Source of the DNA: Ciona intestinalis
Lineage: Eukaryota; Chordata; Ascidiacea; Phlebobranchia; Cionidae
NCBI RefSeq assembly: GCF_000224145.3
Contig: NC_020170.2
Span: 2,475,589 to 2,539,588 of the forward strand
Direction: 5' to 3'
Length of the DNA: 64,000 bases
The translations under genes and the position numbers were made by a program. Positions 1 through 19,748 of the stretch are shown in pieces. The notes under the pieces are model-generated. The model made no database searches. It saw only the letters and a program-made list of their open reading frames with translations, and had not been told where the DNA came from. Position 1 is the first letter of the stretch; the number at the start of each line of letters is the position of its first letter.

Positions 1-1344
1 TGGAACATTGGAATCAACGGATTGTGGAACAGCACAGTCGTATTGTAAGGCAGGACCTGATAGGTTTCTTTCACAGTTAATGCTGGCAATTTTGACAACA
101 CTTTTGTGCTCATATTTAAAGGACTACTTTGTGACAGATGAACGAAAAATAGGAACAAAAACAGAACGAAAATCTCTGGGTAAAGAAAGCACGGAGTAAA
201 AGGAACAAAGGCGAGCACAACGTAGATACTCATGCATGCTTGGAACTGGATATATATTGCACGGTACACATGCTATATGCGCAGTATTGCTTTGTGTTCT
301 ATAGGTTGTACTTGGGCAAGGAATGTGTATAATTGGAAGAGAGTTCACAGTAAGATTGTCAGCACAACGGTAACACACAACATGTATATGTTGTATAAGT
401 ACGTGGAATGCTCTTGAGGCCTGGTCACGTCGTTTGGGTGTAAAAGGCGGGGTAGGGTTAAAAGGTTTTAAAATCGAAGGGGGTGTAAAAGTTCGAGTAA
501 AAGTAAAGGTTAATCGGGGTGGGGTAAAATGACGCACGCTGCGACAAATCGCGCGGTTGTGGGTGGGATAAAGTGAACTGATCCGAATTAAGTATGAGAC
601 GGAACGTATGGGGAATCAAACTTAGATAGACGACCACGTAATCACATAATGGGACTTTGGCGCTAAAATGTGAGGGTATGGGATGAGGTGCCGGGGGGAC
701 GGATAAACTAATTATAAATTTGGTTACGAGGATCGATAGGTGATCGGCGGCAAAGTCGAGTTTGCTTTGCAAATCGAAACCGCCGCTGTTTCATGTCCGC
801 TTTTCCATTAGTGGATGGAAACGAAGTTTAAAGGGTTTAGCGCGGGCATATAGGTGGTCGATATAGGAGATAAAGTAGGATGGATCAGGATCAATTGAGA
901 TTTGATTAAGGGACCGTTTGGGGATGACGACGTGACACAGACAGAGCGGGCATAACATATATGCTTAATGCAAATATACGAACTAGTAAGCGTACGGTAC
1001 GGACGTTCGCGCAGGGTTAAGTCAAATGAATATCAAACTATACAACAGAGGGACAAACATATACGTAAACATTATTGGGACGACCGCTTGGCGGACCGAC
1101 CAAAACAAAAACGTCTCGAGCAACAGAGGGAAATCATACGAACGGAACTTTGCGGATCTGTGGCCTCGTAGGGTTCAATGCATGAATTTTAGTCTGGACG
1201 TTGCCGTTTTAAACGACACCTGCGAATAGGAAGGAAAGAAAAACGTGCACAATGTCAAATTATAATAAACAACTCGTTCGAACTGAAAATAAAATTAACA
1301 CCATGGTTAATGGGTTGTTATCTGGTTGGCGAGATCGCAAGGTT
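1..1344. other. Non-coding stretch downstream of the ELAV gene
   Basis: No exon-like segment could be supported here. Short open frames on both strands show no recognisable domain and no consistent splice sites. Part of it must be the 3' untranslated region of the minus-strand ELAV gene, whose stop codon is at 1347-1345. Confidence 0.5.
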
Positions 1345-7259
<5,915 letters not shown>

Positions 7260-8797
7260 TCCACAAAACTGCACAGATTAATAATTTGTTTACAACTATT
7301 GGTCTGAAGTACTTGCCGTTTTAATCTTGGGACACTTTAACAGTAAAAAATGATAGCTTACACAAATATTAACCACAGCATTAACCAAAAATCTGAACTA
7401 ATTAGTAATGTTAAGTTTTATATACATGCGACGTACAACTCAATAGTAGTAAAACATTGCCAACCCAAACCGTTTTAAAACAACAAAAACTGTAACAAGA
7501 GTTTATTTATATTTTGCAGAATTTCCTCGAAGCTCATAGGACGTTAACAACACAGCACCAGTGGCAGAATGAACTGAAAACAGCATGCAGCATGCGCAAC
7601 TGAGACTAAAGAAAAAGGCCCACACACGCAGGTCAAACAAGGAAGTGGCAGCGAAATATTATACTGGGAAAAGCATATTTATTCATATATTTCTGTGCCT
7701 ACCTTTAACATTATACTAAAACAGTCGGCAGTATATATATAAATTTAATGCACAAACTATTTTTTTGCCAACTGAAACAGCCGTTTCGATTATAAACGTC
7801 TATCTCGGCGATATCTAGCAGACGTCACAACACGACTGATCTGCTTCCGCGTTTTACACAGAGCATTTGTACAGCAGATACCGTCGGCTGTTAGACGGAT
7901 TATTTCCTGCATGGACAGGCTTCTCGGCTCATGAACAATCGAATAAGTCTAAATGCAGATTACACACAACGTCAAGAATAAACAGACACAGGTCTTCATG
8001 TCGATTAGGCACAACGCTAATAGATATAACGGCCTTTACGAGCATGGGATACTTTTAAGCTACCGGTATTATACGATCATAGTCCTGCGTCTTTACAAGT
8101 TTTTTGCCGATATACTTGAAATCTAATTGTTTACCGATATTTTAAGCCAATTTAAAAAACACAGTCCAATCGAAATTATGCACGATAAACTTACTATTTT
8201 ACTTGGCATAATTACTGCAATCATTTGGAATTGCAAAAAATTTGACTTCTTACTATCGTTGAGTTGGCTTGCAAGTTTTGCTGTGTGTATTAATTGTTTT
8301 GCAGACAAAATTTGATTTTTTCGGTAGTTGGATTTGATAATTACAAATAATAAAACACATAAGCAAAACGCTTGCTACAACACTGCACAAAACACCAAAA
8401 TACAAAAACTGAGGAGGGTTAAATAGAATTAACTGTTAAAATGGAAGTGATCAACACAAAATACCAAAAAAGCCATAGTGGTGCCTTTAATTATTGGTTA
8501 GTTTATAGGCTATCACACACCAATAAAAAAATACATTATATTCAGCGTGATCATGTTTACAGAGTCACAAAAGGAAAAACACTTTTTAAGTATGCTCTGA
8601 AGAACTTGGTAAGGTTAATTTCTGTTTGTAAAACCGGGCTTCTGTAAACTGGTAAGTGCACATACAAGAATAATAAAAAGCAGGAGAAATACAAAATTTC
8701 AAGTGGAGAATTCAGTGTGACAACTCAACTCAAAGGAACTTAAAACTTATGCACCAAGATACTGTTTGTGGATAATCTTGATGTAGTACTGAGGCCA
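7260..8797. other. Spacer between ELAV and TOLLIP
   Basis: Upstream of the first ELAV coding exon and downstream of the TOLLIP stop. It should hold the ELAV promoter and 5' untranslated exons. No further coding exon is supported; the short open frames at 7867-8647 have no family resemblance or matching splice sites. Confidence 0.5.
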
Positions 8798-9884
8798 CTA
8801 CTGCATAGAAAGCAGAGAATTGATTGCTGCATCTTTATTTCCACGACTAGCTTCAAGTACAGTTTTAATAGCATCCTCTTCCACATCAGGAAACATTTCT
8901 TTTATTTGCTTCACATCCTGCAGAAAAAAGTTTTTTTTTATAAATATATATTTTTCATATTGATCAATAAAGCCTGAACAAAAAGTGGTAGATTTAACAT
9001 TGTAAACAATTAATACTTACTGCCTCAGTGTAAAGTGGACCCTGAGGAACAGGTGCGCGTTGAAGTTGTTGTTGCTGTTGTGCCATTGCTGGCTGATACA
9101 TTTGCACCCCTTAAAACAAACAAACAATAATAAAGATCCAAAATTAAAGTTAGATACAACTGTGAGTTCATTTTGTAAAATAAGGAAAAACGTGCTTTTG
9201 TGAGGCTTATAGCTTGATCAATGCATGTGAGATAGGACAAATTACCTTAAACGGAATTTAAAAAATACTTTTCCATTAGGAGCAGATTGAAAAATGTGTA
9301 ATTGGATTAGGATTTAAGACTGAATGAAACCTTTGTAGGAATCATTTTAAACCAAGCTCTTAATAATTTATAGCGTTATAGATTTTTTAAAATACAGAAC
9401 GCACAGGTGGATTATGAAATAAAGGTCTCTTTGATATAAATAAAAAAAAACATGGCGTCAGGATAGAATTAACGAACAAAGAAATTTTTAAACAAATGCT
9501 TTGTCAGCAATATTATAATTATTGTTATTTAAAGTAATAAAGTTGATAGTCACATTAAGTTATTGTTATTTAAAATAATTAAGAAAATTTCAATGTGGTC
9601 TGTTTTATATGAAACTCTAGATTACAGAATTTACTACATGTTAAGTCTTCATACCTGGTTGTACAAACTGGTTACCAGGTACTATGACTGGTGCACCAAC
9701 AGGGTAAGGACCTGGCAACATGATTGGCATTTGTTGCATTGGTGGGGGTTGCTGGACTTTCTACACAAGATAAACAAAAACTGAGCAAAATGTAAAGACT
9801 AGTCATTTTTGATGCATTACTGGGCTTTAAAAATTAGATTCATGTATATTTTAAAAATATAGCACGTTTTTTTCTTATTTTTAT

Positions 9885-9919
<35 letters not shown>

Positions 9920-12150
9920 AATAAATATGAGCATTGTATATAATATTTTAACAAAATCTGGAATAAAATTGTTAAAACACAGTTACACCCATAGTTGCAA
10001 ATCCAATACACTTTGGCTGTATTGGCAAACACCCCTTAAAGCAGTGTAAAAGATGGTTTACATTAAACTAGGATACTAAAACATATGATGCCACCCCTGT
10101 TTCAAATTTTGCCTGTTACCTTATCCACATGCACTTCTACTATACACCCATGCAGATAGACTCATAGAGCAGTATTTCAAAGTGCCGAACTACTACATAC
10201 CACGTATGATACGACAAGATGTACAGAACCTTCTAATTCCTCACCAAGTTTACCACTAAGTGGCCACCAATCATCGAGCGGTTCCCCGTTTTTGATTTGA
10301 TCTGATAATTCAATCTTTGTCCATGCTATTCTGCTGTCCGTTGTCAGTGCTTTCTGAAAATAAATAGAACCATCAGCCGCAAACACATTTTACACTTTTT
10401 CCGGTTAAAAATTTTGTTACCAAAAAGGTGATATTCAATTAAAAAGAAATTGAGTGAAAACCGTGGCACAATTGTTAGCGCGCCAGTCTCTAACCCAGAG
10501 GCCATCGTTGTGGGCATATGTGTTCTTGGGCAAGACACTTAAAGGTAATTGCACCAACCTGAGGTTTCACAAGTTACATTCATTTATGCACAACCGAGTA
10601 AAATTTAAAAAAATTAACAGTAAGAATCCAGTCAAATTGTTAGAATATGTAAAAAAATCAACTTACTTCATCAAATATTTCAATATAAATATGATCAACA
10701 GCTTCTGCTAATGGGATGGAGAATGTTTTGCTCCAGTGAGGATTCTTTGCACCATTGTATGAAGTCTCAGTCTCATATACACCATGGTTTACACGAACTC
10801 TACAGTATGGATCCATTCGTACAACACCATAATTCTTGTTAAGTTTTGCCTAAAAATCAAGTCATATATTTAATTTAATGTAGTGACAAATAAACCCAGT
10901 CTTGTTTACCCTGTGCAAAAGTGTAATATACAAATACCAATACTTTTAAATTGACTTATTCCCATTCAGAATATTTTACATAGCTTTGTTTACCCTGATG
11001 AAGACGACCTGAATAGGAAGTCAAAACGTTGTTTACAAAAATTCTTGCCGGAGAAGCTAATTTACAAAGCAAGTATATACAGCTTTATTTTTGTATGGTG
11101 TGGTACTGGAGGTTTATAGAACTAATAGTATTAAATTGTTACTTGAATATTTTCTATAAAAGCCTATTTAAGTGATTAATTTATGGCCCTCAGGGCATAG
11201 TGCAATCATTGCCAGGTTTTAAGAGCGGGATTCTTTAAATCAATTACAGTAGGCTCAACAATGAGTGTAAAACTTGAATACAACACATCAAAATAGCTAA
11301 TTATGTAAATTAACACACAATTCAAGAGTAATTAAACTTCTACACTTTACAATATTAAGAGCAATAGTAAGAGAGATGTATAGTATACTCTAAGTAGTCT
11401 AAGTAAATGTATATTATGTATTTTATTCTGCAAAACTGGTCATTTTTTCTCAAATTGACCTTGGATTTTTTTTCATAGAAATCATTTTGTTTTATTTTTT
11501 TTTACTACGAAACAGTTGTTTTGGTTTAAACACAAACATAATAGTATACCTCTAAAATTGAAATCTTAAACTTGTTGGTTGGTATCATCACAGGCATCAT
11601 GTTCCTCTGTTGAAACTCCATGGCTGCCATTTGTTTTGCAATTCTTTCGTCATTCGCCACTTGGTCCATTGTAGATGAATCATTTGGCATTCGAAGGAAA
11701 TCTTGTGGTAAATCACCAATGACAACCTGAGCAGTTAAGAAGAATCAGCCGTTTATGTATAGTTAGTATTGGAGGTAGGTGGGTGGGGAAGTAGGCTTCA
11801 AAGCAAATGCGCTTCAGTTAGTATGCCTATACCTAACTTTAGTATAAGTTTTACAACAATTGAATTGATGCATATAAAATGTTTCAAATCGAATATAAAA
11901 TGTTTTGAAAAAAATTAAAACGACCATAACTAATGTAGTGACTGGCCAATTCCATTTACCCTTGGATTGGATACAAAATAACAAACAATATAAATTAAGA
12001 ACATAATATATATAAAGTAACATATTGGCTAAGACGCCCCTTTAGCACGAAAGAGTCCGAAAATGAAAGAAATTAAAACACGACACTTACATCTCCATGG
12101 TTGGTGGTTTGTGTTGGAGGTGTTCCAGTGGTTTGAACGCCTTCAGCCAT
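8798..12150 (-). CDS. TOLLIP: Toll-interacting protein: C2 and CUE domains
   Basis: Exons: 12150-12091, 11726-11550, 10849-10667, 10353-10201, 9760-9655, 9109-9021, 8917-8798 (888 nt, 295 residues; human protein 274). After a short N-terminus comes the TOLLIP-typical [11 protein letters not shown] motif, then a C2 domain (roughly residues 65-175) with [27 protein letters not shown] and RIAWTKI, a Pro/Gln-rich linker, and a C-terminal CUE ubiquitin-binding domain with [15 protein letters not shown] and [16 protein letters not shown] is an endosomal adaptor that binds phosphoinositides and ubiquitin and dampens IL-1/Toll receptor signalling. A tRNA-derived SINE sits in the intron at 10354-10666, and a (TA)n tract lies at about 9891-9917. 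All splice phases agree. Confidence 0.96.
10448..10605 (+). repeat. tRNA-derived SINE copy in TOLLIP intron
   Basis: Head resembles a tRNA gene (GTGGCACAATTGTTAGCGCG as box A region), followed by the family block CTTGGGCAAGACACTTAAAGGTAATTGC that is also seen at 14718-15045 and 55245-55470. Confidence 0.7.
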
Positions 12151-12934
12151 TCTGTTTGTATTTATACTGCAAGACTTTTTATAATTAATGTTCCAACAAT
12201 ATCAAAACTAATTATCGCATTTCCTAAAAACAGACTTTGCTGCAAAAGTACACAAAGCAGTGGATATAAGTGATTACAAAATTGATAAGAATGAAAAAGT
12301 ACTTCATCTTAAAAGGAATACAAAGGCAATAGGAACACATTAACATTTGTACCATTACTGTAACAGAAGATTTCATACAGCACCAGTAAAAAATTACAGA
12401 AATTAGCAAAGAGTGCAATATGATTTACCGAAAAGGTTTTCTGTGACAGCAGTTTGTCCGTTTTTAAAAGAAAGTATAGAAAACAGGCTACATAATTATG
12501 AGACCCACCAAATGAATAATATAATATGTCATGAAGGCAATTAAAATTTAGAATGAGGGATATGCTGCAAATTTAATGATTGTAAATGTAATACATTAAT
12601 TAGTACCAGAACTTGGGTTTACATATTATTGCAAAGGGGTATATGAAACACTGTTTTTGATATAAGTATACAAATGAAACTGTTTGGTTTTATTAAACAA
12701 TCAAGGGTAAACAAACAGTAAAAAATGCCTCTGATAGTATGCATGATTTTGTTTCTTAAAGTAGTTGAAAGAGAAAGTATAGGAAAAAAAAGAGAAATAA
12801 GAATTTAAAGTTTAAATCAACTTTAAATGATATACTTAAACAACAGGATTTTTCATTTTTTTTTATAAGTATTGTAATACAATCTCTATTCCTTAATAGC
12901 CTAATCAAGAAAATAGGGTACTGTCCTGTGGACT

Positions 12935-13569
12935 TTATATATATTCCTGATGCCGATAGTTATCTGCTGGTTTATCTTTTTCAGTACTTTCTAGGAGTTC
13001 TGCTTCAATAAGATTAGGACGTGTGACTTTTAAACGAACGATCCGCTGATTTTTGACGAGTCGTTTTTTTGCTTGCTTTTGAGTGGCCATTGTGACATCA
13101 TAACCATTCACTTGCAGTATCTTGTCCCCAACTTTAAGGCCAGCCTTGTCCGCAGGACCACCAGGGTAAACACGAGTGACAAAAATACCCTGTAGGGATG
13201 CAAATTATTAATATAAATAATAAAATGTATAGTTGACGTAATCAATAAATAAAATGGTATATAAAATAATAACATACAAAATTTAAGTAAAACCTGCAAA
13301 AGAATATATCAACAAAATACTATAACTGTAAATGTTTATTTTACCGAATCATTTGGTATGAATGGATTCTTCGATGCATCTTGATCAATACCACCTCCAA
13401 TTGCAAAGCCAAGGATCAGGTTACCATCTTGGACATCTTTCACGATCTCTATGCATTCCTAAAAGCATGCAACGATATGTCAATAACTTTTACGTTATAT
13501 ATAAAGCAATGTTTTTAAATATCTTACACAAAGTGTCTCGCTTTCAAAGGTCTGAACGTATTCCGCCAT
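12935..13569 (-). CDS. TAX1BP3: Tax1-binding protein 3 (TIP-1), single PDZ domain
   Basis: Exons 13569-13528, 13458-13345, 13189-12935 (411 nt, 136 residues; human 124). The protein is almost entirely one PDZ domain: the carboxylate-binding loop region reads NLILGFAIGGGIDQD, followed by GIFVTRVYPGGPADKAGLKV and GDKILQVNGYDVTMAT, exactly the layout of TIP-1. The family is a cytosolic PDZ-only antagonist that binds C-terminal tails such as beta-catenin, Rhotekin and Kir channels. The C-terminus is a little longer than in vertebrates and charged. It lies head-to-head with CACTIN, whose first coding exon begins about 560 bp away, so the two may share a promoter region. Confidence 0.95.
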
Positions 13570-14130
13570 ATGGTAATTGTTTTTCTTCGGTACTACCGAC
13601 GTAATTAAACTGCCTAATCACGATCACGTGAAATCAACAACAACGTAAAGTATGACGGACCCTGAATGCAAATCTACAGAAACTCGCCCGACCTGAAGAT
13701 TTATATTAAATAAACACTTCGGTGCACCAGCTAGCGGATAACAAAATTGTCTTATAAGGCTGGTGGGCATACAGCGCTTTATTGAACTGTAGTTAAGTGT
13801 GGAATTGTTAAGAGTAACATCAACAAACCAAAAACAAGCAGGTATCACAGATATTAATCAAAATCATATTTAAGATTTAACGCAACGGGGAATTCTAGGC
13901 TTTGAGTATTTCTTAGTTCAGATGCGAGGAAGTACAACAAACGCACACTTTACGTTTGTTTTGAGAATTCGATCAACGAAGTGAAGAGGTATTTTGTTGT
14001 TATTGTGTATGTATTGTCTATTGAAGAATGTTTATGTGTTGTTTTAAGCTGTATAAGTTTTATGTGTATTTAACACATTACATGTCTAATAAACTTGTAC
14101 ATTATGTTCAACATTTTTTTTATTTTACAG
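13570..14130. promoter_or_regulatory. Shared upstream region of TAX1BP3 and CACTIN
   Basis: About 560 bp between two divergent start codons. On the plus strand a donor-like AAGAG|GTATTTTG near 13990 and the acceptor TTTTACAG at 14121-14130 suggest a short 5' untranslated intron of CACTIN. No TATA box is obvious. Bidirectional promoter use is inferred from distance only. Confidence 0.5.
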
Positions 14131-17100
14131 ATGGGGAGCACACCTGATACTTACAGAGATAGCCGGAAGTCTCGGCATCACAAAAAAGAATCAAGCCATC
14201 GAAGGGATGAGAAGAAGAAGAATAAAAAGAAGAGTCGGCACAGAAGAAGAAGCTCCTCAGCTGATTCAAGATCCAGCTATGCATCATCTGATAGCGATAG
14301 GTAAATAAACCTGGGGTAACCACTATTGAATAGGTAGAATTTTGACATAAAGACTAACAATTCCCTTTTTCCATTTCAAAAGAAAGAGAATAACATTTAA
14401 TATTTTAAGGCAATCAAAAGAAGAAAAAAGAAAATCTAAGATTGAAGCTGAAAAAGAGAAAATTAAAGCAGAAAAAGCAAAAGAGAAAGAACTTTTAAAG
14501 GTGTCTAATCTAATGATTGAAATATTTATAAAACTTTAAACCCGTTTTCCCTCTTTTAAACTATTTATTATTTCTTATTTAGGCATTAGAAACTCCTGAA
14601 GAAAAGAGAGCTCGTAGATTGGCCAAAAAAGAAGCAAAGGAGAGAAAAGGTCGTGAAAAAATGGGATGGGATAAGGAATACATGGGGTGGGTTTTGTTAT
14701 TCTGATTGTAAGTGTGTTAAAGTCTGTGGCCATGGCACAGTTGTTTACTGCGCCTGCCTGTAACCGAGAGGTTATGGGTTCAAGGCTTGTTGCTGCTACA
14801 ATTGTGGGTGTATGATTGGTCCTTGAGTTAGACACTTAATAGCAATTGCTTTAACTCAGTGGTCACTAATGGGCTGTTTGAATTGTCAGCCATACAAAAA
14901 AACATTATCCACAAAGTTACACACATGGTGACTCGTATGCTGGCATGAGGTGTATGAAACAGAACACTCGTTTATAAAGACTGTCGTTTTTTGGCCAAGC
15001 GAGGATAAAGCAATTTCTGTATTGTTCCAGTTTGTCAAATAAAAATCTGAGAAAAGTTTTAGTAACCAATAAGTTAACCATGTTTTTTTATTTAATAGGT
15101 ATACCAACACTGACAACCCATTTGGTGATGGTAAACTTCTAAATACTTTTGTGTGGCATAAAAAACTGGAGAAGCAAGGCCTCACTGACCTTCCTGATGC
15201 GCAGAAGAAGAAATTGATCAAGCAGAAGCAGGAGTCAAACAAAATTGAACTAGAAAAAGTAAACTTTGCATAGTCATTGGCCCATTGTACAGTTCTTGTG
15301 TAAAAAAGTATTTCATAAAAAATCTGAAAAATGTCTTAAATTTATGTACATTATTTATTATTAAAAATTGATTGTTTTTAGGTCAAACAACAAAGATTGG
15401 AACGGGAGAGAGAACGTCAACAGAGAGATGAGGAAATGGAGTTGATGCAACGTGAAAAGGAGGCAGATCACTTCAAAGTGAGTTTACAATTTACATTTTT
15501 TGCAGTTTAATTAATTTCCTATGACGGTTGGAATTTAATAAACGTTTAAAATGTTGGGTTGTTAAGAATATTTCCCTTGTAGGCATGGGAGGACCAGGAA
15601 GACAAGTTTCATCTCGAGCAAGCCAAACTGCGTTCTCGGATTCGTATTCAGGATGGTAGAGCAAAACCGATTGATCTCCTTGCAAATTATGCAAGCAGTG
15701 CTCAGGAAGGAGCAGAGGACATGTCAGGAGTGGAGATGCATGAACCATATACTTACTTAAATGGACTTACCATGTCAGATCTTGAAGATTTGCTGGAAGA
15801 CATCAAAGTTTACATGGAGCTTGAACAAGGTAAGTGTTGGTTATGTTTTTCTAATGTTTCACTTTATAAATAAAAGTTTGGAAAAATGAAAATACTGTAT
15901 AACTTTAAAGAAATAGTGAAATAAAACTTAAGTTTGTTGTATACCAGATAAGCCCAAAATAGATTTTTTACACGTGCCTGTTAGCAAAATTAACAGAATA
16001 TAAACATGATGATTCTGTCCAGGTAAAAATGCAGAGTTTTGGAAGGACATGACCGTTATCACTGAAGATGAATTACAAACATTGAAAAAGATCGCTTGTG
16101 AGGAAGAGGTGAGAGTTGGAATAAATAATATAGAACAATATATTTTTATCAGGATCTGGTTTAATAATTTTAAAATGAAGGCATTTGTTACATAAAAGAT
16201 ACAATTTTCTTTGTTTATTTTGACCATACCATATGTTTATGCATGTATGTTTTTAAATAATAATAATCATTACAAAATATTTTCCATCCTTACCAAATAT
16301 TCTAATTACAGGGCACTTCTGCAAGAGATTCACGGCGTGAGGGCATCAACTCTGCAGTATCCAATGATGTTGCTGCATTATTTAGAAGTAAAACTCATTC
16401 CCAGCTGCTTGCTTTGAAGCAAAAAATTACTGAGAAACTAGCATCTGGTAAGCTGCAATAGCTTTGTAGAAATGACAATACAAAATGGCGAATATTGTAA
16501 CAAAATACATTCTTAATTTTGCACGAAGACTAAGCCATCTAGCGGTCATAGTATTCGAGTCTACAAAATATCAGTATCCTTTGACTAATAAAATCTGTAA
16601 TTTTTTACATGCAGGTGGCTCCAGTGTTGATATTGGTTATTGGGAGTCTCTTCTTTCACAGTTAAAAGCATTTCTTGCCAGAGCAAGATTACGGGATCGC
16701 CACCAAGCTTTGCTTAAGGACAAACTCTACAGGTTAAAGCTTGAACAAATGGGTGAAAATATGCCAGAGACTTCTGCTGCTACTACACAGGTATTTTCTT
16801 TTTTCTAAGTTTTTAATATGCCTCACTGTATGCACTCGCCAAAACTTTGACTGTTTGGTGTTTGAGAGTGTTATGTAGCCACTCACTTAAACTGAACTTT
16901 ATTTTTATTATAAAAATCTATAAAACTATATGAAGCCTTCGACCCCTAATGCTGTCAAGCTATGCTTTTAATCGATTTTTTATAAGTTTTCGTTATAAAC
17001 TTACTCATAAGACCATTCCAGGTTGCAGAGATATCAAATTCACCTACGAAACAGGAGGATGTGAGCAAAGATGAGGAAGAGGAAGAGGAAGAGAGTAAAC

Positions 17101-18414
17101 AAGTGATTTTGACCGAGGGGGATCTTGAACTGAAATGCATGGAAGAATTTGATGAGGGTAAGCAAGTTGTTGAAATATTAAGTAAATAAACACGTTTTTT
17201 TTATGCCATACATATATGATTACAAGTTGTGTAAATTTTTATTAAGTTATATATTATGCTACAACATTGGTTAGATATGTCGTAATATGTGTATTGTATA
17301 AGTGGTGTTTTTTGGTGCATACTTTTAATAAAATAAAAGTGAATTTTTGGTATATATTTTAATATATAATGATATGCGTGAATAGGAAACTACTCTCCAA
17401 CTCTTCTCTCCCTGCGTGATCTTCCACCCGATGTTGTTCTCCTTGATCCGGAAGAGGATGGGATGACAATTGAAGGCAAGAGGAAGCTGCTCACTAAGAC
17501 TGGTGATGCAGGAACAGGACAGGAGGATGCTTTCATCCGAAGAGCAAAGGAGGGAATGGACACCCAGGAAGAAGCATCATTTGCAGTTGAAGCTAATTTA
17601 TCGCATCAGGTAGGCCGGCTTTTTTTAGTAAAACTGTAACATAGAGTAAGTGGTTCAAGTTTAATCCATAGTTTTATTCTTTTTTATAATAAATCAACTA
17701 ATTTGTTTAGAAACATACATCATTTGCAGTTAAATCTAATGGTAATAGACAACTTTTTTTATCTTCGGACTCATTTTGACAAGAAGTAATAAATACATAG
17801 TGTACATGGTTTAGGTTTATTCATTTAAAATGCTCAGTTTGATTTTGATCAATACCTGTGCAGGTTTTCTTATGGGCGGATAAATACAGACCACGAAAAC
17901 CCCGTTTTTTCAACCGTGTTCACACTGGATTTGAGTGGAACAAGTACAACCAAACTCACTACGATTTTGACAACCCACCCCCCAAAGTGGTACAGGGATA
18001 CAAGTTCAATATATTTTATCCTGATCTTATTGAAAAGCATGTTCCACCAACTTACACAATTACACCAGACGGAGATACAGATTTTGCGGTAATTTCCTCA
18101 GTAAATTAAAAGTATCTGGAATATCTGTACTCAGTGAAAAAAAATTGCCTCTAATAATAGCCACCAAACAACTTTTAAAAGCATTTTTGTTGTGCAGACT
18201 ATGAATGCACAACTTTTTGTATCTATATCTTCCGTAATATTTTTTCTTATCCCAGGTTTTAAAATTCTCTGCCGGCCCACCCTACCAGGATATTGCATTC
18301 AAGATTGTAAACAGGGAATGGGAATATTCACATAAACATGGCTTTAGGTGCCAGTTTCTTAACAGCATTTTTCAACTGTGGTTCCACTTTAAAAGATACA
18401 GATACAGGCGCTGA
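14131..18414 (+). CDS. CACTIN: Cactin, spliceosome-associated regulator, 13 coding exons
   Basis: Exons: 14131-14300, 14410-14500, 14583-14686, 15099-15258, 15382-15477, 15583-15829, 16023-16108, 16312-16447, 16615-16790, 17022-17157, 17386-17609, 17864-18088, 18256-18414 (2010 nt, 669 residues). The N-terminus is an Arg/Lys/Ser-rich segment followed by a coiled coil; the middle contains AKLRSRIRIQDGRAKPIDLL, HEPYTYLNGLTMSDLEDLL and GYWESLLSQLKAFLARARLR; the C-terminal cactin signature includes WADKYRPRKPRFFNRVHTGF, YNQTHYDFDNPPPKVVQGY and the extreme end WFHFKRYRYRR. Cactin is a nuclear protein that joins late spliceosomes and modulates NF-kB/IkB signalling. Start: the first ATG, directly after a spliced 5' leader. 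A SINE lies in the third intron. Phases agree throughout. Confidence 0.97.
14718..15045 (+). repeat. tRNA-derived SINE, nearly complete, in CACTIN intron
   Basis: Contains a box A-like TGGCACAGTTG, an anticodon-arm-like middle and a box B-like GGGTTCAAGGC, then ACACTTAATAGCAATTGC and a 3' tail with GTATGAAACAGAACA and GGCCAAGCGAGGATAAAGCA. The same tail occurs at 55245-55470 and 39540-39720, so this is one dispersed family. Confidence 0.8.
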
Positions 18415-19241
18415 GGTGACTAACAGGTAACGCATTTTTTAGTTTTTTTTTGACTATGCTCTACTTATGGAACATTTGCATTTCGCTCACAAACAGATAC
18501 TGATAAACAGAACTATGTTTTTAGGTCAGTTTCTAATGGCAATCAAACTCATTCTCGGCAGCTTTCTCACATAAGAGGTGTGAGGGAAAACTCTGCAATC
18601 CAAGGCAGAAGATTTTAGCGATTTTTATTAAATACAATTTTACTGATATTAGTTGTTTGATTAATTGGAAGCTGCAGTAATTGGTCTACTATTCACAAAT
18701 AATTAGCAACTGGAACAGTATCAAGCTTTAAATTCAAAGTGAGTTGTTTAGTTTTGTGATGGTATTTTATAATGGAAGAGTTAGGATTTTGGTTAAAAGA
18801 TTTTTAAAGTTCGGTCAGTTGCTCCTCTTGTGGATTAAAGGTTTGGTTATCGTAGACGTTCTGTACTCTTTCTGCGGTGTGGGATCTATAAAGATTTTAA
18901 ACAGATTAAGTGTTACATATGTTATTATGTTGCATATATATTAACATTTGACATTAATATTATTCCTAATTTATCTTTGATGATGGGTTAAGTATATGTT
19001 ATAACACAGGTGTACCAGTATGCACTTGTGCTAATGTGTTGCAGTACTTCACTATATAAGTATTAATATTTTCTGTGTGTGACTGTAATTGGACAACTGT
19101 AGTAACCACTGTGTTGGAACATTTGCCAGTAAGCTTCTTGGCCAAGAACAGTCTTTAACACCAATGGCCTTCAAATCTGGTAGTTGGATGCTCTACCAAC
19201 TATACTATAGCTTAATGTCAAGCTACGATTTAATTGATGGC
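18415..19241. other. Convergent 3' untranslated regions of CACTIN and the SMIM24-like gene
   Basis: The two genes point at each other here. Sequence is AT-rich with several AATAAA-like signals. No coding exon is supported. Confidence 0.5.
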
Positions 19242-19748
19242 TTATTTGGAAAAAAGAGTATTTTTTATAATGTTAACATACATCACTGCACTTGGTCCAA
19301 AATCTTCCAGATCTTCATCAGGATAATCTTCGTCTTTGTCACTGAATAACAAATGAGACTAATTGTAAATATCCACAAATTGCACTTTGAACTCAAAAAT
19401 TGTTAAAACAAGAAAATATTTACTCAGTCTACACCTCCTACCGTTAATCAAGGTAAGACATGTATGCTATGCATGAACACACTTACTAGAATTTATCGCA
19501 GAAATAGTGGGTGAACAAAACAAACAGAAATGTCAGTACAAGAAAGCAGCAGACGGCAATTATTCCTACAATCCATGGTTCCAAGTATGCACTCCCACCT
19601 GAAAATACAGAACTTATTTAGTTGTGCTACAATTAAAGATATATTTCCACATACACTTACTTGACATGTTAGGGTCATCATTTGCCAAGACACTGTCCAA
19701 TAATCCAAAGCAGATTAGCCCTAAAAACAAGCTAATGTGTTTCCACAT
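19242..19748 (-). CDS. Small single-pass membrane protein, SMIM24/PDZK1IP1-like
   Basis: Exons 19748-19661, 19598-19487, 19341-19242 (300 nt, 99 residues). The order is signal peptide (MWKHISLFLGLICFGLLDS), a short luminal part, the family signature YLEPWIVGIIAVCCFLV in a transmembrane helix, and an acidic tail with DKDEDYPDEDLEDFG. Vertebrate SMIM24 and PDZK1IP1 (MAP17) share the signal peptide followed by an L-x-PW-hydrophobic helix; MAP17 binds PDZ proteins at epithelial apical membranes. The expected PDZ-binding C-terminus is not seen (the tail ends NTLFSK), so a further alternative 3' exon is possible. Assignment to the family rests on the helix motif and gene size. Confidence 0.75.

Noticed and set aside
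9888-9918. (TA)n tract as a possible regulatory site
   Set aside because: Simple microsatellite in a TOLLIP intron; nothing more can be read from it.
14718-14790. tRNA gene
   Set aside because: Has box A and B-like motifs but no complete cloverleaf, and is fused to the SINE body with sister copies elsewhere.
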